A stretch of DNA of 64,000 bases from Opeltia flavorubescens. Lineage: Eukaryota > Ascomycota > Lecanoromycetes > Teloschistales > Teloschistaceae. Within the stretch, counting starts at the first letter, position 1; the number at the start of each line of letters is the position of its first letter. Made by a program: the position numbers and the translations under genes. This document shows positions 45,971 through 56,948 of this stretch, piece after piece. The stretch spans positions 1,178,001-1,242,000 of the forward strand of contig KE546974.1 in assembly GCA_000442125.1 (NCBI GenBank), read 5' to 3'. The notes beneath the pieces are model-generated. The model had not been told where the DNA came from and did no database searches. It saw only the letters and a program-made list of their open reading frames with translations.

Positions 45971-47111
45971 ATGGCTTCATTCATCTACTGTATTGTGGCC
46001 ATCTTGCCACTTATATACCTCTGCTCTGCGGGACCTGTACCGCTCGAGTCAGACTCTGTACAGCCAGACCGTCCGGCATTGGGATTTCCCTCTCAGTATC
46101 TACCGCCAGTTGCCCTACAAGTAGCGTACGTGGACCGTTGAGTGGCAGCTGAGGATAGATAAAATAACGTTGGGTCTTTCTAGTACCTCCAACCTCAGTC
46201 AAGATAATGGCCTCGATGTCAAATCGCCTTTGAATCCCGACAAAGTTCGCTCGCTACGAACGAACATCCGCTACAGCTTCGGTGGCAAGCTGCCTAACGG
46301 AGGCGAGTTGGTCATGAGTCTTTCGAGCACCATATACTATGCGTGGGTGGATACCGCCAATGAACCTATCAAGACTCGAAACTCGGCACGAAAGATACCC
46401 TTCCCGGCATTCCTGTACATTCTTACGCCATCACTGCGTCCGTATCCACTGACACCGTTCAAGGCTGGCATCGCCTATTGTCGGATCTTGCAAGATGTCT
46501 TAAAACAGCGGTCTTGGCCAGCGTATATCCACACGGAAATGTTTGAACTCATCGACGTGTGGATCGGTACTTCGGAGATCGATTACACACCACAGTCATC
46601 TGCTGCAGCAACCTCTGCAGGATCATACAAGGAGGAGGAACAGCTGAGGAGCAATTTCTTTCCAAATAGCAACGACAGCTCCGTGGCCAGTCCAAATGGT
46701 AGCGCTGACAATGCGACCCCAAAGATTGCAGTATCCAAAGACTTCGAAAGGCGCTGGTTCACTTGCGTATCCACCGCGCTGCTCTTCATCTTGGAGAAGA
46801 CCCCATCAGACAGAGTGACAGATACTTTGCCCAACCCCACCTCTGAACCAATCAGCTACCATATCGACTGCGTTCCTAATGCTCGCCATAAGGATCGAGT
46901 GGTTTTTGTCATCTATTCTGGTGCAAGCCAACCTCAACGTCATTTTACATGGGACGCTTTGGCAAAGACACTACTGATCTTCGGTACCCGTGTTGCTGAA
47001 GACCAGGATGGTTGGGATTCGGCACAGGCGGTGGTCGCTGAGGACCGTACAGTCACTGGTTTGTTAGTCATCAGGATTGATAGTACAAATGGAGCTACTG
47101 CTTCAGAATGA
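45971..47111 (+). CDS. Secreted or surface protein of unknown function
   Basis: Two exons (45971-46125, 46184-47111) give 360 residues. A signal peptide starts MASFIYCIVAILPLIYLCSAG. After the splice (LQVATSNLSQDNGLD) the chain has YSFGGKLPNGGELVMSLSSTIYYAWVD, AFLYILTPSLRPYPLTPFKAGIAYCRIL, and a second part after a low-complexity linker (AAATSAGSYKEEEQ): RRWFTCVSTALLFILEK, DRVVFVIYSGASQPQRHFTWDAL, ending in LLVIRIDS. Several N-glycosylation sites occur. I do not recognise a family. The intron is placed at the GTACGT donor; without it, the frame stops. An alternative start at 45944 would mask the signal peptide. Confidence 0.65.
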
Positions 47112-47385
47112 ATGCGTGGCATTTGATTGCACAAATAATATCATAATTTCCATATTGATCAACTGATTCCCCTCTTCTTCAAAATCCGGTCTTCGAGATG
47201 TGTGACAGAGATAATGCATGGAATATGTTCTGGTGCTAGTTCAAGACGTGTTTTCGCCCCGAGACCGCGTACAGCAGTCGTGAACTGAATTGTCCTTGAG
47301 CGGACGCGCATAACCTCATGAATCATTCTATCACAAATTAATTAGAACGCCATTAATCTTGAAACCTATCGTCCCTGAGGGATCA

Positions 47386-48268
47386 ATGCCTCGGCCCCAC
47401 CCTCCTCAACCCCCTCCTGAAAAACTGCCCCGCCTCCCTACAAGTAAAGTCCCTTCCTCCCCACCCCTTAAACCTAGTCACAAACATAAAAATCTCCGAC
47501 TAACATTTCCGCCCCACCACAACAACAGACACCCACATCCGCAAACGCCCGCTCCTCCACCCCCCCATCCCTTCCCCCTACGCCTCCTCCTCCCAGCCAA
47601 AAATCATCTACATCTCCACCCACACACCATTCATCTCAGCCGTCAAACGCGTGCGAAAACTCCTCGCCCTCATAGAAAAGCGCGCCGCCGGTCCAAGCGT
47701 TCGATTCGGCAAGGGGGCAGATAATGAGCAAAAATTACGCGCGCTGGAGAGGAGTATACTTGAGGGCCGGGGTGAAGATGGGGTAAAGGGGAATGGAGGA
47801 CGAGGGAGGGAAGAGGAAGTTATATTAAAGGCTACGAATCGAGCTATTGAGAAGGCGCTTGGGTTGGCGGTTTTTTTTCAGGGGCAGGGGGATTTGAGGG
47901 TTAGGCTTAGGACGGGGACGGTGAGGGCTGTGGATGATTTGGAGGTTGGGGGAGAGGAGGTGAAGGAGGGGAAGGGACGTGGGAGGGAACAGGGGAAAGG
48001 GAAGGGGAAGAGGAGGAGGAAAAAGGGGGAGGAGAAGCGGGGAGACGGGAAAGGGGGAAGGGAGGAGGAGGGAGTTGAAAATAAGAGAGGAGAGATGGAT
48101 AAGGGAGAGGATGTGGAGGAGGCCGTTGATGGAGAGGATGGTGGGGTCAAGATTGATGAGGTACGGGATGTGGAGATGAAGGATCAAGAGTCTAAAGAGG
48201 AGGAAGAAGTGCCTGAGACGAGGATACGGAAGGTCAGCGTTTTGGAGGTTGCGATTACGTTGAAGTGA
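47386..48268 (+). CDS. POP7: RNase P / RNase MRP subunit POP7
   Basis: Two exons (47386-47443, 47529-48268) give 265 residues. POP7 (Rpp20) binds POP6 and the RNase P and MRP RNAs. The N-terminus is MPRPHPPQPPPEKLPRLPTN, then KRPLLHPPIPSPYA and KIIYISTHTPFISAVKRVRKLL, the Alba-like core signature. VILKATNRAIEKALGLAVFFQ and LRVRLRTGTVRAVDD follow. The intron has CTAAC as branch site and ends CAACAG. From about residue 165 a ~100-residue charged tail (GKGKGKRRRKKGEEKRGD, then acidic) extends beyond the core. The last residues VSVLEVAITLK restore a beta strand. On the plus strand the base composition flips from C-rich to G/A-rich inside this gene. Confidence 0.86.
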
Positions 48269-48848
48269 GGGAAGGATGCGATTTGGCTTGTCACGACGGA
48301 ATATCAATTGGGTAAATGGCCTGCGCGACTCGTCTGGAAACTCTGGATCTGGGATTGGATTGCTGGGACATCAATGGATGAGCGATTGGATAGAGAAGAG
48401 GATCTATTGGTCAGGAGTCAATGGATCCTATCATGGGGATGCTCAAGGCTGGCGGCCGTAGTCATATACCGCGGCTGCTACAAGTCCCTGGGATCCTTTG
48501 ATTAAAGCGTGTGCAAAAAGCATGGTACACGATCAACAGTTACGAAGGGGGCTAAAGACATAGAGGGTGGATGTCCGAAGAGCCCACAATATTGATCGAG
48601 GATGGGCCGCTATAGTGCTCACAGAGACATGTTTAATGTGCATCGAGTTTGACGAATAGATGTATCGGAGGATTCTCCGGCCACTTCCAGTGAACCAGAC
48701 GAAATGGTTGACTCTGGTCGCATCCCTTGAGTTTATCGAATATCTGTGATATACATTGTTCTTTTTCTCATCTCAAATCCCCTTGCCATCACCAACCAAA
48801 GTTCCGAAGAGACATCGAGCGCTCCGCCAAGTCTATTTCAAAAAAACA
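48269..48848. other. Convergent 3' region POP7 / ATP18
   Basis: No gene supported. Confidence 0.6.
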
Positions 48849-49408
48849 TCAATGCGCGGCCTTCGGAGCCTTTGCTGCAGGATTCCGAGGGTCGTTCTTG
48901 AATTGTTCAGCTGATTGGTGGGATACCATCGTTAGCTCAATTACAAATTTTATGACAAAAATGTGAGGATGATGGGCTGATTGTGGCCTGAGGGGAGGTG
49001 TGTCGGATCCGCAGGGTGAACGTACAATTTGATAACGCTTCCTGCACTTTCCAGACTCCGTAGAAAACAACGACACCTAAAATGGTAGATATATGTCAGC
49101 ACTTTTCTTGGGATTGACCGCAAAGAATTGTCCATCAGCAAGGGATGGATCGAGTGGTCGTTCGTGGAGACAGGGTGAGGAATATGAATAATAAAGCAGA
49201 TGCTATGACTGGTGGAGTTGAAGATAGCGGAATAATCGAATGGATCTGACGAAGCTCGATTCGTTGTTTGGGGAGAAATCCCTTACCAGCAGCGTAGAAA
49301 GGTCCCATTGGGCCCGCTGTGAATGACATTAGCTGTTGCTGTCACCTTCCTGGGTCCGGGGTGAAACATACCAATGGGTGCGTTGAACTTCTTCCCGAGT
49401 AGTGGCAT
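48849..49408 (-). CDS. ATP18: Mitochondrial ATP synthase subunit J (i/j)
   Basis: Four exons on the minus strand (49408-49372, 49316-49287, 49076-49026, 48910-48849) give a 59-residue protein. Subunit J is a small membrane subunit of the F0 stator. The sequence is MPLLGKKFNAPIAGPMGPFY, AAGVVVFYGVWKVQEALSN, SEQFKNDPRNP, then AAKAPKAAH. One membrane helix (residues 18-37) and the EQFKNDPRN tail are the family hallmarks. Introns of 55, 210 and 115 nt break a very short protein, so it is easily missed. Phases agree at every junction. The gene is divergent from SPC19, whose start lies about 270 bases away. Confidence 0.85.
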
Positions 49409-49676
49409 GATGATGAACCTTCTTGTAGTGTGTAGAAGGCTTGGATAGGAGATTGGGGGCGGAGATGGCTGTGAATTTGAAGTTGCGGATGGTTTGAAGT
49501 TCGAGCTACAGATGGTGAAGATCCAACGCCGCTTTCCAGCCAATCAGATTTCCGCTTCAATTTTGCGGCTCTTTCTACGTTGTTTGTTGACCACTGGGCG
49601 ACTACTTTGCTGTTTGTCATCATGTCTTTGGGAAGCATGCGATAACATTGAATGAAGTGTCTGGATTCTATTTACG

Positions 49677-50258
49677 ATGGCGAACCCTCTGGCGGACTGC
49701 GTATCCTCTTTGCGCTCGAGTAACCACTTGCTGGCCAACAGCATCTCGATTCTCTATTCTGGAGTGAACGACTTCCCTAGGCTGGCTAAAGTGCTACAGA
49801 CAACAAAGGTACAAGCTCAATGGAGCATAAAACTTACTCCCCGCTTCAGCTAACGTCGATACTCTCTACAGCATTTTGAACTCCTCCCATCCTCTGCTCT
49901 TTCCGCCGCCCAATCCCAACTCCTCTCCTCCCTAATCCCCGAATTCAACAGCCTCCTGTCCCGCGTCGAAACCCACCTTGATAGACTCGAACGTCGCGAA
50001 CAAGCTCTCATCGCACGCTGCGAACTCCTCGAAGGCAGGCTTTCCATGAGTGGAGAGGATGCCGAGAGTATAGGCAAGGGAGCCAGTAGTGCAACGGGAA
50101 GGAAGAGTCTTGCGGGCGAAGGCGATGGTAGTCGGGAGGCCTTAAAGTTGAAGCAAGTCAGGGCGAAGAAGGAAAGATTGGGATACGCGGTCGAGAGATT
50201 GAGTCTACAGGCGCAACAGAGGGAGAGACAGTTGAGGAAGAGTGTCGCTGCTCAGTGA
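49677..50258 (+). CDS. SPC19: DASH/Dam1 complex subunit SPC19
   Basis: Two exons (49677-49808, 49872-50258) give 175 residues. SPC19 is part of the ring-like complex that links kinetochores to spindle microtubules. The pattern is DCVSSLRSSNHLLANSISIL, YSGVNDFPRLAKVLQTTK, HFELLPSSALSAAQSQLLSSL, then a coiled coil LDRLERREQALIARCELLEGRL. A second helical stretch LKQVRAKKERLGYAVERLSLQAQQRERQL ends it. Filamentous fungi carry this subunit with about this length. The 63-nt intron splits at the conserved QTTK|HFELLP. Confidence 0.87.
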
Positions 50259-50804
50259 TGAGATCGTTGTATTGAGCGCGATGAGATGCATGATTGCCGT
50301 TTGGCTTGTGGTGTACCGGCGTTATTAAGATGATACCCTAGTGTCAAAGCGGTTACGATGTGTGGGATAAGACATGGCCGATTCGAATCATTCCTGAAGC
50401 TCCAACCAGAATTTGTAGCAGCAGGGAAAACCACAAGACGGATACAGTGGAGGCTGATTGCGGAAGCGGAGGCTACAGTGGAATTTTCGGATTGGTGATT
50501 GATATGTGGGTCTTGGAAGAATGGACCTCTGCTTGGACGTTAAAACCTAACAAATACCTGCCAACGTTAGCAATAGTCCATGCTCGAAGGAGACGGTGAA
50601 TCTAGACGTACCACTGAAGCCATTGGAGTAAATGCCCGATCCTCTAGGTCCTCGACCCATTTCTTTCACGACTGCTGGTGAAGGTGTCCAGCCACTCTTT
50701 TCATTCAGTTGGGACTTTGCCCCTGTAAGCAACTTTCGAGCCAGATATGAGAAACCGGAATTCGTTCCACAGGTAACGAGAGAAAGGGGCCGTCCATTAA
50801 AGAT
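50259..50804. other. Convergent 3' region SPC19 / SPOUT gene
   Basis: No gene supported. Confidence 0.55.
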
Positions 50805-51947
50805 TCATTTTCTGCCTTTGCTCACGGCGACTTCCCTCAGAGCCGTCAAACCGACCCAGATTGCTTCTTCCGTTCTGACAGTCCTACTACCTTGACCTGG
50901 ACAGAGGTTCACCCAGTAGTCGAAAAGCTCCTTCGGTGCCGTGACGCCCATCTTCTGCAATTCACCATCTGCCTGGACCGCCACTTCCAGACCTGCAACA
51001 CCCCCAAAAACGATCAGCATATGACTGAACTCCGGAACTGGACTACTATCTGATGCAGAATTCATCAGTTCTGAAACCGGTGATCCACGTTCGGAGGTGC
51101 CAAAGGTCAAATCGTAACCGCCCTCATGGGGGGATTCTGTGATGACTGCTGAAAGGGAGGAAGCTGCGCGGACACTGTAGCCCCAGTAGTAGCCGGCTTC
51201 CTCTCGTGGCTCGGAAGGTGCAACAGCAGATGCGTGTATTGGACTTTCTCCAATGCCTGGGGTGCCTGCGTTCTCTGGCAATCTAATTGTGACGCGTGTT
51301 CTTGGTGGAATGGCTGCTGGGACCGAGATCTTCTGCGGAAGACCAACATCAATAAGACTTGTTACTTCGAGCTGTGCATCATCCTTTCTTCTCTTCTTTT
51401 TCTTGCCTTGTTCCTCCGTCGATCGTTCTACCGTTACGCCTTCCCGATATCGACACCATTCGTTGCTCCTCAGGTGATGCGGCATATCCAGACTTGGTAG
51501 ACTACCCGCTAACCTGAGATCTGGATGCATGGGGAACAAATGCTTCCTCAGAAAAGGAGGTGTTTCCAAATAAGAAAGTAAATGCATAAGGAAATGATTG
51601 GGATCCGAGTAGCCCGTAAAGCCGCCATCTCCATTCTGATCCCTGTCATTCTGGCGTTGCTTGCATTGACCGTCGTCAAAGACTACGACTTCGTCTACGC
51701 AAAAGACGGCTAATGCACGAGCTATCTGTCCCGCAAGAAGAGTCTTGAGCTCGGACGTGAGAGCACTTTATATAATCAGTTAGATCATACAGTACGTTAG
51801 TCATTGAACGTACTTGGCAATGATACTACCCGGTAGTGCAATGCTGACGGTGTATGCTCGGCCTCCTGTAGCCTCGAATACAGCTGTAGGCTTCGAAGTA
51901 TCGAGGTCTGCTCCTGAAGGTTCCGATGCCGGCCTTTTCCGCTTCAT
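50805..51947 (-). CDS. SPOUT-fold RNA methyltransferase-like protein (C9orf114/SPOUT1 family)
   Basis: Two exons (51947-51814, 51765-50805) give 364 residues. It starts MKRKRPASEPSGADLD, then YTVSIALPGSIIANALTSELK and LLAGQIARALAVFCVDEVVVFDD. Next come HFLMHLLSYLETPPFLRKHLF, DLRLAGSLPSLDMPHHLR and a basic KKKKRRKD insert; the inserted OB-like domain with an EAGYYWGY core follows. The SAM-binding knot is near the end: HMLIVFGGVAGLEVAV and CPGQGSRTVRTEEAIWVGL. Human SPOUT1 and related yeast proteins are rRNA/mitotic-spindle-associated putative methyltransferases. The substrate is unknown. Confidence 0.85.
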
Positions 51948-52371
51948 GAGTACCAAGTCTATTACTCAGGGTGGAAGTGGAAGTCTATATATTCATCGGA
52001 GATCGATAATCCTCTGGAAAATGCAAGCGCGTGGAAAAATGATGCACGCAATTTATTCTTGCCAAAGGAAATTTCCTAAGAATAAGAAATCGCAATACAA
52101 AGCTTCAATACTTCAATTTGCCTAACAATGAAATGAGTTTCCCGTTATCATGTGAGTCTTAAGGACGACATCCTGTATTTTCTTACCCTCGATGCATTAT
52201 TGCTCCACAGAACTGTTTTGACATACTCATGGAAATTCGTATAGGAAGGATATCTCGAATTCTCTTATCCCCGCTTATCTCCATCCATCCTTCAACCTCA
52301 AAGCTTCAACCTGTCCTCCCCGAACACAGCTTCAGCTTCCATCAAACATCCACACGCCCCAAAAAAGCGCA
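51948..52371. other. Divergent promoter region SPOUT gene / SelK-like gene
   Basis: Upstream of both genes; pyrimidine-rich just before the SelK-like start. No gene seen. Confidence 0.55.
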
Positions 52372-52910
52372 ATGTCCGCACCCCCGCCGCGTCCATACCT
52401 CTCTGGCGGCCAAGTCCTCCAACGGTATCTCCCTCTATCTCTTCTTCCCGAGCTCCCATACGAAGCTGACACTACTCCTCCAGCCCGCCCTTCTCCGCCC
52501 GCATAAGAAACTTCCTCGAAGAAAGCTATAATGTCCTGGGCTTATACGTAACAACGCTCTTCTCCGTACGTCTTCCCCTCACCTTCCGCCGCAATCCACT
52601 CAACCAAAATCTCCTACCCCAAATTGTAAACCACAACCGGAAAATTATTTCTTGAAACGTAATGGATGCTAATCCCTCACGCAATCTGATGTAGTTTGAC
52701 GCCTACGCCGCAGCTGAAAATTCACCATTTAACCTCCGGAACCGACATCTTAGGAGCACGGGTGTTGCTAAGAGGACTTATCTAGGAGGCGGAGGTGGAG
52801 GTGGAGGCGGTGGTAGTGGAGGCGGAGGGAATGGTGGAGGAGGTGGAGGAGGAAGGAAGATCGGGAGGGTGGATGATGTGAGGGGGCCGGAGTGTAAGAG
52901 CTGTGGGTAA
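52372..52910 (+). CDS. SelK/SelG-family glycine-rich membrane protein (no selenocysteine)
   Basis: Three exons (52372-52424, 52484-52565, 52695-52910) give 116 residues. It begins MSAPPPRPYLSGGQVLQRPP, matching the ...YxSGGQV... start of selenoprotein K-like proteins, then a membrane-like LGLYVTTLFSFDAYAAA segment. A long Gly-rich tract (GGAGGT repeats, 52785-52859) follows, and the protein ends GRVDDVRGPECKSCG-stop. RVDDVRGPEC.SC is the C-terminal tail of fungal members. Animal SelK is an ER membrane protein helping with palmitoylation and ER-associated degradation and has Sec near its end; here the tail has ordinary cysteines and a plain TAA, so no selenocysteine is used. The first intron contains CTGAC, a proper branch site. 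Confidence 0.78.
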
Positions 52911-53473
52911 AGTGACTGGGGGTTTAGGGGTAGAGATGGCGTAAGGATTCTTATTCAAACGGACAGTGGAGTTCTCGCAAGTTTTTCTCCTTGGGCTCTT
53001 GGTGGGAGTCAGAACTCTCCAAAGTCATGAATGGGCAGAGCCTTAGTCTGCCGTTTCGCGGAGCTTGATATGTTGAATATCTTCCTGACGATTAATAGGC
53101 ATTCTCTTTTCTAACTAACCTTGTTGTGAAATTGCATCATGGTAATCATGGTAAAGGATTTGCTACCACAATATGTTGCCCCCCCTGCTCCTCCCCTGCT
53201 CCTTTCTGAGTCAGGATTTGCGGTTTTTTCAAAACAATGGACCGTTGTACATAAGGTGATAGAACATTTGAACTCATACATTTTAAATTTCATATCTATT
53301 CATACATTGGCCTCCATTTGCCTCATCTTTAACCCGTAAAGAATTCGCAAGTCACATCTCATTGCCTACCCTTTTCCCTTGCCCCTATCCCAACATTTGC
53401 AGATCTGTTTAGCACCACTCAGTCTTTCCTCTTTCCCCAAACAAGACACAGCGTACATACCTTCCCCCCGCAT
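52911..53473. other. Convergent 3' region SelK-like / secreted protein
   Basis: AT-rich in its second half; no gene seen. Confidence 0.55.
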
Positions 53474-53722
53474 CTAATTAATGCAACAAAGCACATAATT
53501 CGGCGTATTGGGACACAAGCCCGTGTACAAAGCACCCCCGCTGCAAGGGTTGGCCCCACGAGTATCGACGCATACACCCTTTTGGTCTGGCAAAAAGCGG
53601 CGGACACGTTTGCAGGATTGGCGCTTTTCGAGAGCGGCGGCGGGTTCTGCTTCGGGAGCGGGCATGCCGAGGACAGTCGTAGCGGTGAGGGTGAGGAGGA
53701 GAGTTGTCAGGGGGAACTTCAT
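53474..53722 (-). CDS. Small secreted cysteine-rich protein with pro-peptide
   Basis: 82 residues. A signal peptide (MKFPLTTLLLTLTATTVLGM) is followed by a short acidic pro-region ending in LEKR, a Kex2-type site. The mature chain of about 48 residues has six cysteines: QSCKR, VCVD, NPCSGG, GLCP, and a final CC. The spacing GVCVDT..NPCSGG..YTGLCP..YVLCC resembles the small N-terminal cysteine module seen in front of some secreted fungal lysozyme-like and amidase-like enzymes, but here it stands alone. I assign no function; an effector or antimicrobial role is possible. No intron is needed. Confidence 0.72.
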   Translation of the reverse strand: MKFPLTTLLLTLTATTVLGMPAPEAEPAAALEKRQSCKRVRRFLPDQKGVCVDTRGANPCSGGALYTGLCPNTPNYVLCCIN

Positions 53723-55860
53723 CGTGAGGGGTTGGGGTTGTGCTTAGGATGGATATGGGACGAGATGTTTGATGATAGGTTTGAAGCTTGAGTGGTGAGC
53801 TTGAAGGTATTCGTATGCTTGATGGAGACAGAGGAGACCTGTTAAGGGAGAAATAAACAAGATTTATATAGATGATTTGATGATCAGCTCCCAAGAATTG
53901 CTAAGGTGTTAAGGGGTCCCGCCCGCTATCCATGTAACGCTGAACGCATACGATGTCGAAGGATTAGCCAGGAAAAGCTCACGAGGTATGATCGAGTCGA
54001 TGACCTCGTTTACAAGGGAGACCTAACGTAGAGATCTTCACTGCCTAACTCAAGCTGTGCCACGGCAAGAAATTGCTATTCGATGCGGTTGAAAGTGTTG
54101 ACGAAATCGGTTGGGGGGAGTCCTCCATTGTACGTAACATAGAGATCGTCCGACGACGGAGAATCTCGATGACAGGGATGAAAAGATCGACTAGTATTTT
54201 CTGTACGAACGGAGACCCTTGCCTGATAGTGTATACCAAGATCTTAGCCGCAGTTTGAAGGGCAACTGGGTTTAAGGGACGTCGACAGCGATGATCTTGG
54301 TCTACCCCAAGATATCGAGGGCTGACAGGAAGCCTTGGGGGCAGAATCCGTAATTGTCGAGCATCTGGTACAGTCCGGAAATCTGGCATTATAGAACATG
54401 AGTCTACTCGACGGTTGTAATCTCATCTGGCCCCCTGTGAATCAAGGAAATACCATCTAAAGCGATGTCATAAAAATAAAATCGTTGACCAATCAAAAGA
54501 TACATAGCAATTAGAAGGCTATACGGAGTAAATCAGGAGATCTCAGCGACTGATCGACAGCACCAAAAAAAAGCATTCAGGGGAACAGTCATGAATACGT
54601 CTTCTGGACAAAACAAAAGACAAACAGCGAACGAGAAGAGAGAACTTGACGAGCAACTAAACCTTTCTAGCTGCGGCAAAGTTCGAATGTAACGATAGAA
54701 ATTACTAGTATCGCTTCTCGCTTGTGTACGGCTGGAACGACACAGCGCGTTGACTGATCGACGGTGTGATTCGTCATTTTCGCTTGTGATTCAAGGCTGG
54801 AGAGAGCCAGTACAAGGAGAAATAGAATGGATTACGGACAGGATTGGCCAGGAAGGAAGAAAGGATGGTCAGAGTAAGACGCTTGTCAAACAATGCGGGG
54901 AAGCTGAGCGAGCGGCCCCCAAGACTAAAGTCTACTCAATCCTGACCTGCAGGTGGTACTGTAAACTTTTGACCTTATGACTGTTCCTGATCGACAGAAT
55001 GTCTAATACGATGTCGTATCCCAATCGTCCCGAGCCGCAGTACCGAGCCTTTAGAGCCGCTCCTGGCGAGTCAGGATCGACCAGCGGGAAAGCGAGCTTA
55101 ACTTTGATACTTATCCTCTTACACTGCGTCGATAGAGTACCAAGGTATCAGATGTCCAGGATACGAAGAGGCGTGGAATATTTAATCAGGGAAGTATTGG
55201 CAGACTTCCAGAAATATGTATCATGACGAGTCGATATCCCGACTCCGTTGCATGTTATTCAATAAGAAAGACAAGGTGTTTACAGAACGACCAAAAACTT
55301 GTAGTGCTGCTTTTTACCGGTAGCTGCCGTTGAACACGTATCACCTATTGACAAAGCCTGGATTCCGATACATCGACTCAATCAATTACCATCGTAAGCA
55401 GATAGACCAGCTATAAATACTTACAAAGCCTAGCGGTTTTGAAAGGTCTGCAATAAAGATTTGCAGTACAAATCGGTTCAACTCGATGGTAAAATGACCA
55501 TAAATAGGCTTGACAGTAAATTCAATTGAATGGATATGGATGGATTTATACTGGGAAAAGACATGCTTTCTTGCATCGTAATCACTGTACATAGACAAAG
55601 TTGGAATTGCAAATTGACCACAGCAGAGTTTTTCAGTTGAATTATCGTAGCAGCAAGCTAGAGCATACCGTACTGCCATTGATAATGGTAAGGCTAGCAG
55701 TGACCCTCCAAACATCTAATTACTGAGATTTTATTGGTTTCGAGGGCCGTTGACGAAACACACTTCCTTGAATGAATATCCTTTTCCAAATCCGAACCCT
55801 CGACCCTTCGTAACGTGTCATTTCCTCTGCCGGCTGATCAGCATTGGAAGTACAAACGGG
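53723..55860. other. Gene-poor region between secreted protein and F-box-like gene
   Basis: 2.1 kb with no gene I can support. Two frames (54750-54980 and 54999-55226, plus) have some amino-acid variety but no motif. A 109-codon frame at 55386-55715 (minus) starts with a hydrophobic stretch but shows no family character. Confidence 0.45.
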
Positions 55861-56948
55861 CTACTCAAGACGAGCTGCCTGTTGAGCAATTTTCTCTGCC
55901 AAATAACCCTGGATGCTCTGCTTGATGTGCGATACCCATACGCCGTCAAGGCACTTGCAGTGGGATTCGACAGAAACGGAACGGACAGCTGCAGAGTGAA
56001 GTATCAGATCGCGCACATGGTGGAGCACTTCGGCTACTAAGCATGGCTCTTCTCCGCGGTAGAAATTAGATTCCGGGTTATAGCATTTCTGAGGGCCAAT
56101 CTCTAGCGAAGAATATCGTCAGCTCAATGCACACTTCGGGAGCTCCGATTTTGAAATTTTAATGGGAGAAGATAATACAGCTATGCGAGAACGCGGAAAT
56201 AGTAAGACGTGAATATACCTAAGATCACATCACGGACGTTGTGAAGAAATTGTTTGATCATGGCTGCATATAGAGGGAGCTCATGATAGATCTGTCGCAT
56301 GTGGTGTAACCATTGACCTCGGCAATAGATTCGTAGTGATCTGATAGTACCCGCATTCTGAGGCCCAATCTGACGCAGAAACCATGCGAAGCTGTAACCC
56401 GGAACTGGTGAATTGTACACCTTGTGGCAAGTTTTTGAGTTGCGTAACCAAGCTTTGCCGAAGAGCCACTGGGGCACGTTTTTTTTATATCGTGTCCTTA
56501 CCTTAGACACGTCCTCTATCAGTCGGGCTTGTGTCTCAGGAGATGGCGTGCAACATTCATGAGCGCATGAGCTCGAGTGATGATGCGTGATCCATCGTTT
56601 TAATGGTGGATTGACGTGTTCCAAGTCATATGCCGTCGTGACATTGCTATGATTCTCGGTGGAGAACGTGTTCCTACCATATAGGATGGGTGCGGCTTCC
56701 GCGTGAATCATTCTTGATACTCCTAAGATAGCGGTGCGAAAATTCCTATACCTGGTGGTGATAACGTTGTAAGGCCTTTGAATTGGGAGCATATCAGGGA
56801 CCGTAAGGAGTAATTCATAAATCATAATACGGATTTCTATATGATAATCAGTAGTCTGGCGGGTAGCATATCATTATCATCAACAGGCCTTCCTACCTGG
56901 AGGCAGCTTCATGTAAGCAGAATGATTTTGGGTACCGCTGGCTTTCAT
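55861..56948 (-). CDS. F-box-like protein (LPPEIR type)
   Basis: Proposed start at 56948 (MKASGTQNHSAY). Exon 1 (56948-56897) ends in LPPE, and exon 2 from 56836 continues EIRIMIYELLL, the classic LPPEIR.xIYE opening of fungal F-box-like/DUF proteins. Next come FRTAILGVSRMIHAEAAPILYGRNTF, a typical strand-helix pair, and GYSFAWFLRQIGPQNAGTIRSLRIY. The frame runs to a stop at 56181 (235 residues). Alternatively a GTATAT donor after 56219 joins to a TAG acceptor at 56037, adding AEVLHHVRDLILHSAAVRSV and ending at 55861 (281 residues). The extension reads like coding sequence, so I include it but with doubt. Substrate or partners are unknown. Confidence 0.6.

Noticed and set aside
50380-50410. 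tRNA-like B-box (GATTCGAATC)
   Set aside because: No pairing T-arm stem and no upstream A-box; similar TTCGA occurrences elsewhere failed too.
52860-52910. Selenocysteine use in the SelK-like gene
   Set aside because: No in-frame TGA before the TAA stop; the tail has ordinary TGT codons.
54999-55226. 75-codon frame MSNTMSYPNRPEPQ...
   Set aside because: First 30 residues look plausible but no motif, homologue or splice continuation can be shown.
55750-56040. 96-codon plus-strand frame
   Set aside because: Antisense of the likely extra exon of the F-box-like gene; composition not protein-like.
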